A stretch of DNA of 64,000 bases from positions 62,629,854 through 62,693,853 of the forward strand of contig NC_134096.1 in NCBI RefSeq assembly GCF_000715075.1, given 5' to 3'. This DNA is from Nicotiana tabacum (Eukaryota > Streptophyta > Magnoliopsida > Solanales > Solanaceae). Positions 47,182 to 58,768 of the stretch are shown here, one piece after another. The translations under genes and the position numbers were made by a program. Numbering within the stretch: position 1 is the stretch's first letter; the number at the start of each line of letters is the position of its first letter. The notes under the pieces were generated by a model. The model worked only from the letters and a program-made list of their open reading frames with translations. It did not search any database and had not been told where the DNA came from.

Positions 47182-50100
47182 TTAAACAGCCCAAAATGGT
47201 TTCGGAGCTGCTACCACATTTGAGCTGCTTTTCAAAGGTCTGTCAATTGCTTCATCAGTGTCATCGTCGTCGTCATCATCCCCATATTCCATTAGCTGGA
47301 CTAAAGTATCTGAGATGCACAAATTGTATCAAACCATTAAATAATCGGCATGGAGTAGCGGGCAGGGCAGGGTGAGGGGGTGAGGATAGTAGTCAAGGGT
47401 GGAGGGAGGGGAGGAAAAAATCAGCGTGAAATGCTACTTATGAAACTTGTTTTCCCTACTCCCACCAGGGAAGTCATTTTTCTGATATTTTTTTCTAGAG
47501 ACCAACCAGACATGAAAAAATTGGAAAACATTGTCTCCCTTCATACCACGTCCTTAGTAACAAGAAATGCAAGAAAAGGAAGGGGGTGATGAAGGTCTGT
47601 AGGTCTCACTAATATACAAGCCAAGCAAGAGTTATTTAAATAACAACAACAACAACAACCCAGTATAATTCCACTAGTGGGGTCTGGGGAGGGTAGTGTG
47701 TACGCAGACCTTATCCCTACCCTGGGTAGGGAGGCTGTTTCCGATAGACCCTCCCTCGGCTCCCTCCCTCCAAGAACTCCCCACCTTGCTCTTGGGGTGA
47801 CTCGAACTCACAACCTCTTGGATGGAAGTGGAGGGTGCTTACCACTAGAGCAACCCACTCTTGTCTAACAAGAGTTATTTAAATCTTGAGACCAAAAAGC
47901 TAGAGTACTGGCAAATACCTGGAACAATTTTACATGGTGTTCTATGAGCTACATTGTTAGCATGCACTTTCTCTGTTGATGAATGAAACTTTGGTGGTGG
48001 TGGTGGTGAAGGCATCGTTCTAGGAGGTGGAGGTGCCATCGGACTGGATAATGGCTGAACCAACTTTTTCGGAGCCGCTCCAATGTTGTATCTATCACCT
48101 GCGTCTGACATTCGTTTCTGAGGCGTTGGGAGCTCTGAACCCTGCAATGAATTCTGACAACCAAAGGGGGAGATGGAGTCCATCCATAAAACTTATCAAT
48201 TCAAGGAAAGGGAGGTAAAAGTTTTGAGTTTTTCGAAAACATACTTGAACATTCTTTTACTTGTATAGTAGCAGGCAAGTGAAGTTTAAAATAAATGTGT
48301 GATCCTAAGAATTATTGATTTCAACTTGAATAACTTGGAAGCGTGGGATATGCAACTTGACTTTTCTTCTATCACTTGCTACGAGGAGCTTAGATCATTA
48401 TGTGTGGAAAATCAAAAAATTGCAGATGCCCAAAACAAAAACATTTTCAGAGTGAAGTAGAAATTGTTTGAAAGCCTCCCGTGCAGAATGTAATGTGACC
48501 TCAGTCTTATTACCCTTTGAATAGTTGAAGCATTATTGGATTACGCATGTGCATTTCAAATTAGTGTATGAACAATTGACAGAATGCCAAAACCAGAAGG
48601 GGTATGGTCTCTATGCATCGGAACCATAAAAAAGAACTGAAATAGCATGCAGCAACCCATGCCTCCTCCATATCCCAGAATCCTGTGAAACATACAAAGG
48701 TCCAACAGAGTTCCACTATCAGCCTGTTAGCTTCATACAAGGTCAGAGAAATTACCTGGAATATCAAGTAGAAAAGGTTAGACCAGAAATAAATATATGC
48801 ATTTTATCTGAAAAATGTAAGGAAATTTGAGGAATTTCAGATGCTCAATTTGGAACAGCAATGTAATACAAATTTAAAGTGAGAACCAAGGAAGTCCCGT
48901 TCTTTGTCCCCCCCCCCCCCAACCCACCCAACAGGCAAATGTTACAAAATAACCAAAGCAATTAAGGGAAAGAATCAAACTAATAAACTCCTAAGGGGAT
49001 GGATATAAGGCTCTTTAAATTAACTAGCAAATTGGAATTTCAGAGCCAGATCGGTATGCAGCCCATGGATTGCTAGTTGCCACACGTGAGGGCTGAATAG
49101 AAACTAAGATGTTCGGTGAAGGCAAACTAAGTTTAAAAGAGACCCAAAAATAGGAGAATCTGATAAAACCAGATTTTGCCTATCATCATGATACACAAGC
49201 TGCACTTCATCCTTTATTAATACCATTGATATAGTGAAGGCAAAGTAAGAATTTAATCACATACACAGGATACTCCTGTGCAGAAGACCACTCAAGCTGT
49301 AAGAAATAATTAAGGACATAACTTATTATACAACGAGGCAGATATACAGGCTATTGCTACGATGCCACAGTTTATGAAAGGTTGGTTTCAGCATAAATTT
49401 GGAGAAACCACAGGAGCTTCGAAAGTAGGTGAAGAGGCCCTCCAAATGAGGAATAGGAATCAATACAACTTCAGTGACCTCTCAGCCACAACCACTAAGG
49501 GAAACTTCTTCTTTTTTTTCTTTTTTTTTTGAGAAAACATGTATATATATAATCAACAGCACAAAGTTTGTGCTGGATACCAAAATATGGACATCACATC
49601 AGTGAAAAGCCAAAAACCTACAATCCTTGTTCTTCTAAAACTTTTAGAATTGAATCGGGGTCATCTACATATTCAAAGGTGGATCCAGGATTTTGGGAAG
49701 ATGAGTGCACTATTACGAAGAGGTAGATCCAGGATATAAATTTTACGGGTTTAACCTTTAGTTCTTACTATTGCACTCATTAGCTTTTGGAATTATAAGT
49801 TCAAAATTAATTTTTCTAAAAATAGTAATAGTAATTTTCTTACATATATATCTAGTACTTTGTGTAGAAAATGGTGGAATTAGTTGAACCCATTGACAAT
49901 ATGTTACATAATCTACTGCTACTAGTTTTAATATACACATTTGGTTTAATTATATAAAATTTTACGGTGATAAAAGAAGAATAGGAATGTGTCAGACTTG
50001 GAAATTTTCAAAGACCAAACCAAAAAAAAAAAAAAAAGTACTTAATTAATACGCAAGAAGTGACACCGGACATGCCCGTCTCCCGTGGTTGTGCCCAATT

Positions 50101-53100
50101 CTAGAAAAACAAAAAGGAAAAATACAACAAGATTGACATAAGATTTGAACTCCCAACCTTACTTAGAGAGGTGCACCAAATAACCATTGCATCATACGAT
50201 ACTTTGAGCTTGGGTGTGTGCGCGTGCGCACACACACACACACACACACACATATAAGTATTTTTGAAAAAATATAACATTACTATACACGACCTAGGGA
50301 GGGGAGCATAGGTTCACATGCCCCAGGAACCCCCTTCTAGATACGACACTGTATATATTCTAATTTACACCAAAAACTAAGGGAAACTTGTTTTATACAA
50401 ACTGACATCTTTTTTCAGTTATATCATCATTCTAGCAATCGATTAGCCAGATACCACATAGTGAATGGTCAAAGAGCAGTACTTGGAGAGGTGCTTTTGA
50501 TCCGTTCAGATTAGTGATACATGTACGCCTCAATCTTCCACTATGTAGTTGGAACTGTAGTAGTGCCAGTACTCATATATAATCTACCTTTTTATTAATT
50601 TTGGATCATCTATCATTTTAGTCCTCATCCAAAAGAAAGGCTATTGGAGCAAAACTTTTTGCACCACTAGTGCCCCGTTGCATACTTCAACAAGCAGAAA
50701 ATGATAACAGAAGAACCCCTGAATACTCCAGTCTAGATTCCTTTGCCAGAAATTATAACAAGAAATGCTTTCAGTGTTCATTTCTTACCAATATAATCTT
50801 CGCATCAAAAGCTAGTAAAAGGCAATTGCCTGGAGAGACCTTAGTATAGGTCAAGGAGATTTAGCACATACCTGGTTTACAGTTACTTGGCTCTTTCCAG
50901 CAGCCGGCAGCTCCTGAAATTTACGCTTCTGTGCAGGGCGCTTGTCCTTCTCAGAACCTATACTTATCTGTGAAGTGATGCTTGCTCCTGTTGTTGCCGG
51001 AGCAACTGTGGCAGTGACTGGAGAAGTAGAATGCCTAAGAGCCAAAGCAACTTGCTGCAGAGGAGTGGCTTGTGGATATATACCATCATAACCAATATAG
51101 CTTGTTCTACTTGTAACTAATTGATGAGGATAGCAACCAGTGGGAGGTTGAGATGGCACAGGATTCAGTGAACCAACAGATTGAGGCACTGTACCCTGAG
51201 AAACAACATTAGTCACACCTGCAGCTGCAGTCACGGGAACTGCTGCTGCTGTTGTGGAGCTCAGAATCTGTGCAGCTACATTGGCTGCAGGTATGTTATT
51301 GACTTCTGATTCACTTCCAGAACCCTGAATGCTGGCTAATGGTTGTGGTGGAGGTGGAACAGCACCATAAACCTTACAAGAAGAGACTCTGCACAATGAC
51401 AGTCACAAAAATGAGGATTCGGGTATGTCTAACAACAGAAGAAACAGAATCATACCAAACAACAACCCATATAAACCTCTTCTGAACAAAATGCTGCAAT
51501 CACATTTTATACACTCAAAGAAACATGCATACCTAGAAGCACCACACTCTGCACATATAGTATCCAAAAGATTTTCTGCCAAAAGCTTTGCACGCTCAAG
51601 ACTTGCACTGTTATTGCTTGATATGAGTAAATGCAGAGGTTGATGCAAATCTGCACATAAAAAGAAAACATTCAAGAGGAATCTTTGTTATAACCAAGAA
51701 ATCCCCCAGGGCCAGTGGTGCACAGTTGATAACTGATCTTGTCATGCTAACTACGGAGCAAGGGGAAAAATTGCATCAAAAATCAACAAATAGGCACCTT
51801 CACCCTGTTCTCCATCTGAATATCCCGTACCACGCCCTCGTAGCAAGACAGTCGCTCCAGTTTCATTTATAATGTGATTTATATACTGATCCTGCACTTA
51901 CAAAAGCCAACCACCAGCACAGAAGAAAAACTCTCCAAATGGACGGAGATGTCAGAGAAAGCTCAGAACATTAGAATCTCTTGGCTTTCTATAAATTAGA
52001 ATAAATTTAAGAAGAGTACATCAAGCATCAATGCATGCCAAACAGGGTGGGAAACAGATTACACAGAAACTACTGGAAAGAAACAATCATATAATTACTC
52101 AGACCAGAATCTGATCAATGAAGAGAAACAATAATTAATTGATTCCAACATCAGATCAATAACAGAGAAGTAACGACTGGTTGTACATTCCCGATATCTG
52201 AACTTGCAAGCAACTCATAACAAATAGAGAAAAGAAATTGAAAAGGCAAATGGATAAAAAATCATACAATAAAAGGTTCCGCCATTTTATGTCGCTAACA
52301 ATGCGAGAGATTATCCGTTGAAAATTTCCCAAAACAGTTAACCCTCGACCATACCACCATAACTCAACAAACCAGGGAAAAAAGGGCAAAGTTTGATAGA
52401 GGGAGCTCACATTTGGTCCACGAATGCGCGCAGCAATATTTGCTGATGGATCAGCATCAAAGCCCAGGTAGACACAGGTGCTAAGCAGATGATTGACCTG
52501 ATGGTAAAAGAGTTAGATGTTACAGTAATTTTCTGGGTTCAGCTCCTGTCAAACCTCACCAGATACTACTTACCTTCAATCCATTGTTAACAGTACCTTG
52601 CTTCAGCATTTCCTCCACTATAGCAGCAGCACGATCAACTGCTTTGATCCTCTCCAGTGTTGTTTCTAGCTGAACCAACCATAGTACATGTAAATACACC
52701 GTAACAATAACTTTACACAGTAAAGTGAGGTCAAAACATTAAGAACTTGAAAGATTACAGAGATAAGTCCCACTTCAATGAATGTCAATATTTCTTCATA
52801 ATGTGACCCAAGATAAGTTCAACTTCCCTATGAGGAAATTTTTATCGAATATATCATCACCAAAAAGTTAATGAGAGCCCCCTTTTACATTTCTCTACTC
52901 AACTTTTCTTTTTTTAATTTGTTCCTAAGAAAGCAAAAGTTATTAGTGAACTTGTAACTCTAAACTTAGCCAAGTCAAACGTGAGCATTAAATTTGAGAT
53001 GGATAGACAAAAAATGTAGACATTAAAAAACAAAAAATTAGAAAGGTTCAGAAATGTGCCACAGCTTTTGCTTTAAAAGAGAAAAGATTTTCCAAGATTC

Positions 53101-55507
53101 TACCGTCATATGTAGTAATTCGTATATATTGGATAAATCAGGAAAAAAACTAGCAGTAAATGAACTCTAAGCTAGAGAATAGAACAAAAGAAATATTGGT
53201 GGTAACCACTTCAATGATTGGAAAAACACAGAAACGAAACTAAGAGAAACAAGTTAACAATAGGCAAATGTGTTGAGTAATTAAAATGCTCACAAATGAT
53301 TCATCTATGAAATTTGGTGACGGACAAACTTTATTAGCAATCTTCCTGAACCAAATGGTGCATCTTAAAAGCAAACAACTAAAATTGCTTACATGTGCCC
53401 CAGCAGAAATATGAAGGTAGAGGGGTTTTTCACCATCAGATGGTGCATTTGGAGGCCTGTATCTACCCCTGCAATAGCCAGGTTAAACAGGTATTATACT
53501 ACAAATAAAAGCTAAACAATGAGCAAGATAAGACTTCATGATGTACTACCTAGTTATAACCACAGCACCCGAGCTCTTCTGAATCTGCAGAAACAATGAT
53601 AATTAATCAATAAATAAGGTGCATAACCTTAATATAATCAGTATTTGCTTCTTGACTCCTCTTTAGTATTATAGAACCCATTAACAATATTCACCTCTTC
53701 CTGGGTTTGGCGCTTTGTGAGCCTGTAGCGAACAGCCGGATCAGCGTCATTAATGACAATTTCTCTTGCTATCAACTCATCCTGAATTTTCGGCTGCAAT
53801 AGTTCATGATTAGAAAATCAGAAGTGACCCAAACAAAAAAGGAAGCTGATGTTAAACAACAGTATGTAGAAGGATAATGGGAAAATGGCATAAAGCGCAT
53901 GGCAGATTCAATATAAACTCAAAGGACGCATAACAAACACATTAACTGTTGATTTGCAGTAGGACAACCGCAGGAAAGTGAACCAGAAAACGTGTTGATT
54001 TTGATGACAATATAAGGAGGTAGATAATGGGAAAAGGCTACTGACAACAGAAATAATGTCCGCCCCCAAAGAAAAAAAAAAGAGATGCACATGTTGGCTG
54101 ATATGTGGATCATGCATTTGGATAATAACTCATAGAGCTAGGTAACAACCCTCAAGTAATAGGGGAAACCTTCCAAGCTAGAAAAGAATAAGCAGCATCT
54201 TCTCCGATAATCTTACTTGAATTAAGTTTTGGGCAACAATGAGAGGATGTTGCTGCACTGTAGTAGCACCAATAGCGGTAAGAGGATTCATAAAAGCAGC
54301 ACCTAAGACTGGAGCTACACCGGGTAATGGGACACCAGCAAGAGATCCCATGTTTGCCACTGGAAAAATCCCAGATACTGCAACTCCATCTGGAACAAAT
54401 GTCTCCGCAGGCTGATCCCACTTTCTCCTCTTCCTGGAAGATGTTGAAAAGTTAAACCACCAGAAGAGCTTACTTAGAACTTCTTATTAGACTATGAAAT
54501 GTTGCCGACATGATTGAACATTTTTTTTTCTTATACTAACCAATCAATCAAATAATTTCATCGGTATGAGCTTCGCATCTAGTTTGCGTCACATGCCGGT
54601 ACCAAGCGCACAAAAAGAGAGGATGGTTACTGTAGGTACACCAACACAAAACCAATCAAATTTATGATATGAATCTCAACTATGACTCAATCCTAAAGTA
54701 GCTGGGTCCAGTTATGTGAATCTCTATATCAATTCAGCTCTATTTGGCCCCAGTACATAATCTTTTATGCTTATTTTTTTCTGCTTCTGCAGCATAATGC
54801 AAACAACCCCACTAATATTTATTGTGTTAAACCTGATTCTCTAACAAAAACAAAAACTACTACTACCCCTTAGCCCCAAACAAGTTGGGGTCGGCTATAT
54901 GGATTCTCACTGAACACGTTACTAATTTAAATCATCTAATGCCAATATTATGTTAATAAAAATAAAAAAGTATTAGAAATTCTGTATATCTCATAAATGT
55001 ATAAATCTCTGAAAGGTTAAACCACTACTAGCGAGTATAAGATCTTCCGTGTGCAAATACTACTGCCATTACCTCAATACTAGTTGTTCCTATAGAGTTG
55101 CAATTGTATATACAAATTTAGCTGTCCAATTTTTTCAGCTTAGCATCAGACTAAAAGGACATGACAATCTCATGAAGCCAATAGTACATTAAAAGGAATA
55201 AACCGTGGAGAAGTAGACACAATCATGTGAATATTCAATCAGCTAGGCCAAATCCCAAGCTAGTGAAGGTATACACGATCAATCAAAAACATGATCAGGA
55301 GATAGGGAACAAAATTTAATCAATACGTGAAGTTTCAATTCTGACCTAAGTCAATGATATTAAGGGAAACTTAGATCTCAATTGAAGTGGATTGCCTTCG
55401 ATAAATAAAATTAAAGATGAAAATTTTATGCACCTTTGCTTCGTTGATGAGGAATTGGAGTCTAAGGATTCGGAAGATGAAACTCTAGGGCAATTATCCT
55501 CCGTCAT
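47182..55507 (-). CDS. RIK: KH-domain protein of the RIK type (RS2-interacting KH protein)
   Basis: Twelve coding exons on the minus strand: 55507-55434, 54433-54217, 53793-53695, 53584-53550, 53468-53393, 52669-52574, 52497-52411, 51891-51798, 51650-51533, 51388-50872, 48153-47919, 47309-47182. Every junction is GT-AG and the phases add up to 591 codons plus TAA. The start is MTEDNCPRVSSSESLDS, then a basic KQRKRRKWDQ. Next come a KH-like region with IQKSSGAVVITRGRYRPP, and a second block with IRGPNDQYINHIINETGATV followed by LLRGRGTGYSDGEQ. The C-terminal half is Pro/Ala/Thr-rich, with PPPPP runs, an acidic DDDDDDTDE and the end PKPFWAV. Maize and Arabidopsis RIK bind RS2/AS1 and have been linked to chromatin-based repression of KNOX genes. 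That role is inferred here from similarity. Confidence 0.88.
47642..47868 (-). mobile_element. TS SINE, full-length, in the last RIK intron
   Basis: On the minus strand it has a tRNA-related head with an A box (CTCTAGTGGTAAGC) and B box (GTTCGAGTCACC). The TS body follows (CTACCCAGGGTAGGGATAAG, GGTCTGCGTACACACTACCC), then a (TTG)n tail. A perfect 16-bp target-site duplication CAAGAGTTATTTAAAT flanks it (47626-47641, 47869-47884). It lies in the intron between exons 11 and 12, in the same orientation as the gene. Confidence 0.9.
50100..50220 (-). mobile_element. Possible tRNA-related SINE head
   Basis: The minus strand has GATGCAATGGTTATTTGGTG (A-box-like) and, some 30 bases on, GGGAGTTCAAATC (B-box-like). 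It does not fold into a full tRNA, so I take it as a SINE remnant. Confidence 0.35.
50229..50252. repeat. (CA)12 microsatellite
   Basis: Pure CA units, preceded by TGTGTGCGCGTGCG, in RIK intron 10. Confidence 0.9.
54630..54930. mobile_element. SINE-like fragments in RIK intron 1
   Basis: CAAGTTGGGGTCGGCTATAT with GGATTCTCACT (54880-54915), and the weaker GTAGCTGGGTCCAGTTATGT with GAATCTC (~54698-54726), are the core of Au-like plant SINEs, here in pieces. Confidence 0.4.
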
Positions 55508-55775
55508 CGCTTAAGAAATTTCTAGTTCGTTTGATTGCAATGCTTCTTTTGATTCAACGGAGCGGAAGAATGATTGAATTTCACAAAAATAAGGATTTCA
55601 GACGCATCTAATTGTAAGAATTAGTGGCGTCGAGACTCCACATTGCATTTGGATTTCGGTGCGAACGGCCAAATGCTGAGGCGCTGCTTGCCAGGGATGT
55701 GAATCTCGTGGCATGCACGTGCTAAGAATTAAACGGTCTACTAAATATAATTTTATGCAATACTGAAATAACAAA

Positions 55776-55792
55776 GCTGGAATAGCTCAGTT

Positions 55793-55825
<33 letters not shown>

Positions 55826-55849
55826 GAGGTTCAAGCCCTCCTTCTAGCG
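55776..55849 (+). tRNA. tRNA-Asn (anticodon GTT)
   Basis: A 74-base cloverleaf. Acceptor GCTGGAA pairs with TTCTAGC (one G-T), the anticodon stem TGTGG/CCACA encloses CTGTTAA with anticodon GTT, and the T arm has GGTTCAAGCC. There is no intron. The upstream AACAAAG gives the CAA start signal usual for plant Pol III tRNA genes. It is a cytosolic-type gene. It lies 269 bases from the RIK start codon, on the opposite strand, so the two are divergent. Confidence 0.95.
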
Positions 55850-55862
55850 TTTCAAATAATTG

Positions 55863-55869
55863 TTTTTTT
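55863..55869 (+). terminator. Pol III terminator of tRNA-Asn
   Basis: A run of seven T, 14 bases after the tRNA's last base, followed by a second run of five. Confidence 0.8.
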
Positions 55870-55911
55870 CTTTTTGGAATACCACTTGGAGTAGGATATT
55901 TATAGTATAAG

Positions 55912-57681
55912 GATAAGGAATATACATGATTAATTTTAAAATGCATTGTATATAGCCATATTACCCTTATCGATAATAAATATGGAATTGATTTCTCTCA
56001 TCTTTAAGTTTTGTTCTTTCGAACAATTAATTTTAATTGCTTTAGAAAAGATATGAGCAATCGACAACAATTCTTTTTTCTTTTGTATTAGAAACTTTCA
56101 TTTTGTTCATTTGGAATATCAATTTTCTTTCTTACCACAAAAGTTCGAATATGAGCAAATTTAATGCTCCAAATAACAAGCAAAAGATTAACAAAAGTCC
56201 TTCTTTGACAATTTGTGAGATTAGATGTGTAATTAAGTTGTTAAAGTTCATATATAGTAAGTGGGCCCTCTTGGCCACATGATCCATTTTCAAACTTGAT
56301 TTGGCCAAGTTTTAATTATTGTAGGATTGACTTTCATGCTTAATTAGTGCTTAAGTAGGATTATAAAGTGAAAGGGGGAAATTCAGTCTTTATCTCTAAT
56401 GTTTCACTTATTACACTTTGTAAGCCTAATATTTTCATATTTAAAATTAAAAAAATCCCCAACCCTTCCCGTCGTTTCTACCATCCCAATCCCCATTCCC
56501 ACAGCTGAATCCTCCATTGCAGCTTGCTTTTCTTGTATTCTCACACATAAGTCGTCTCTCTTCTTCTCCATTCCTCTCAAAGCCTCATTCTTTTGATATA
56601 TCGTTTAAGGAGAGGAAATCGAAAAATTGGAGATTTTTGGATCTGGCGAATTTGGGAATGAAATTGGTGGTACAACTGTTCACTATCCCCAAGAAGACAA
56701 GCTCGAACAATTCCTAAATTATAAATATTAAGATTCTTATGTCTAACTAATTAACTAACAACTTAAAATAGTAGATTAACAACTAAAGATAAGGAATATA
56801 CGTGATTAATTTTAAAATGCATTATATATAGCCATATTACACGAGTGATTAAAGTACCCTTTTCGATAATAAATATGGAATTGATTTCTCTCATCTTTAA
56901 GTTTTGTTCTTTCGAACAATTAATTTTAATTGCTTTAGAAAAGATATGAGCAATCGACAATAATTCTTTTTTCTTTTGTATTAGAAACTTTTATTTTGTT
57001 CATTTGGAATATCAATTTTCTTTCTTACCACAAAAGTTCGAATATGAGCAAATTTAATGCTCCAAAAAACAAGCAAAAGATTAATAAAAGTCCTTCCTTG
57101 ACAATTTATGAGATTAGATGTGTAATTAAGTTGTTAAAGTTCATATATAGTAAGTGGGGCCTCTTGGCCACATGATCCATTTTCAAACTTGATTTGGCCA
57201 AGTTTTAATTATTGTAGGACTGACTTTCATGCTTAATTAGTGCTTAAGTATGATTATAAAGTGAAGGGGGGAAATTCAGTCTTTATCTCTAATGTTTCAC
57301 TTATTACACTTTGTAAGCCTAATATTTCCATATTTAAAATAAAAAAATCCCCAACCCTTCCCGTCGTTTCTGCCGTCCCAATCCCCATTCCCACAGCTGA
57401 ATCCTCCATTTCAGCTTGCTTTTCTTGTATTCTCACACATAGGTCATCTCCCTTCTTCTCCATTCCTCTCAAAGCCTCATTCTTTTGATATATCGTTTAA
57501 GGAGAGGAAATCGGAAAATTGGAGATTTTTGGATATGGCGAATTTGGGAATGAAATTGGTGGTACAACTGTTCACTATCACCAAGAAGACAAGCTCGAAC
57601 AATTCCTAAATTATAAATATTAAGATTCTTATGTCTAACTAATTAACTAACAACTTAAAATAGTAAATTAACAACTAAAGA
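55912..57681. repeat. Direct tandem duplication, two units of about 880 bp
   Basis: GATAAGGAATATAC starts both units (55912 and 56788). They run in parallel to AACAACTAAAGATA at 56790 and 57681 with a few percent mismatches. Unit 2 has a ~20-bp extra piece (ACACGAGTGATTAAAGT). Each unit ends with about 100 bases of the LTR of element G, so the duplication happened after G had inserted. Confidence 0.85.
57254..57609 (+). pseudogene. Possible truncated gene 5' end (promoter, leader, MANLGMKLVVQL)
   Basis: ATTATAAAGTG, a pyrimidine-rich leader and AGGAGAGGAAATCGG precede ATGGCGAATTTGGGAATG, which runs into the LTR of G and stops after 24 codons. In the first duplicate the ATG reads ATC. This looks like a gene start cut off by the retrotransposon. 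The product is not recognisable. Confidence 0.3.
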
Positions 57682-58768
57682 TACAAGATTAAGGAGGTCT
57701 AGAGTTATGATTTCCCCAATAGTCGGAATCCTTCCCACTACGTCTCCTATAATTTTGCCTAATTATTCGCTACTGATCGTGAGCACTTTAGGTGTCGTAA
57801 TTCTCTCCCGAGCAACTACTACAATTTACTAGATATATTCTCTCGAACTACGCTAGCTGGCACTATCTTACCGCTTACTATGACCACGTCAAGACTTTGT
57901 TATTCTTAAACCCACCTTTAAGCCTGCCGTATTGATTCCTCATATATGTTAGGAGTGACATTGTTCAATAACTACCTAAATATGTACCCTTTCCCAAGCA
58001 ATACATAATAAATAGTCATAGTCAATTGATGGTCATTCAATCAACAGAAATAAACATGTAGTTAAACAAGTAAAGAAATTCAAAGGCTAAATTATATTCA
58101 AACTTAACAAGAATTCATCTTCCAAAAGGTTCCATCAAAACCCTAAATGATAAATTAGCTACTCATATTAGTATGTGAAAATACAACACTAAAATTCATA
58201 ACCAACAATAGAAAACATGAAGAAGAAAGGAAAAACTCGTGATTGAATCTTCATCCTTGCTCCTAGTGTATTCTTGCCTCCAAAGGTGTTGTGTATCCCT
58301 AAAGTAGTGTCTCCTCCTCCAACGTTATGTAAAAAGTATATTTAGAGTGTATTTATATGACCTAGGTAGGGTGGAGGTTCGTCCAATACAACCCAAAATC
58401 GGATAGGAGAACTGGAAGGCGCGTCAACTTTCGTGCAGTGCGCGACCACAAATGAGCTCCCACCTCTTTTAGTTTTGTTTTGCGAAGTGATTCGCGCCTT
58501 TGCCATACTTCATTGTTTTGCATCGCTTCTGTCTCATCTGGCGCGTCTGCCCTCGCGCGACGCACAGGCATAGACGAGCTCCCAATTTTGCTCCCTTGTA
58601 TCTATTTTGCGATAATTCTTCTTTTACTCTACTTTCATCCGAACTCGTTCCTACACATAAAAATACATAATGAGCATATTTCACTTTAAAATCTATGTAA
58701 CTTCCGCGACTCACACAAGAATTAATATGCAAATATACACAAAAATATGTACTTTTCATCATTTATCA
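57566..58768 (-). mobile_element. 3' LTR of element G (minus), 3' end truncated
   Basis: Bases from TTCACTATCACCAAGAAGAC on match 62010-62319. The LTR start on the minus strand is TGATAAATGATG, directly next to a polypurine tract (complement of CCACCCCACACTT, 58769-58781). Around 110 bases of the LTR's 3' end are missing at 57566. Confidence 0.7.

Larger units (their letters stand above)
48154..50871 (-). other. RIK intron 10 (2.7 kb) with repeat relics
   Basis: The largest RIK intron contains a C13 run (48908-48920), an old transposon-like relic at about 49655-49945 (GGTGGATCCAGGATTTTG … TTGAACCCATTGACAATATG), a possible tRNA-derived SINE head and a CA microsatellite. No exon-like frame fits the protein. 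Confidence 0.55.

Noticed and set aside
57254..57472. 72-aa minus-strand frame MRGMEKK…
   Set aside because: Opposite the likely leader of the truncated gene, and broken in the other duplicate unit.
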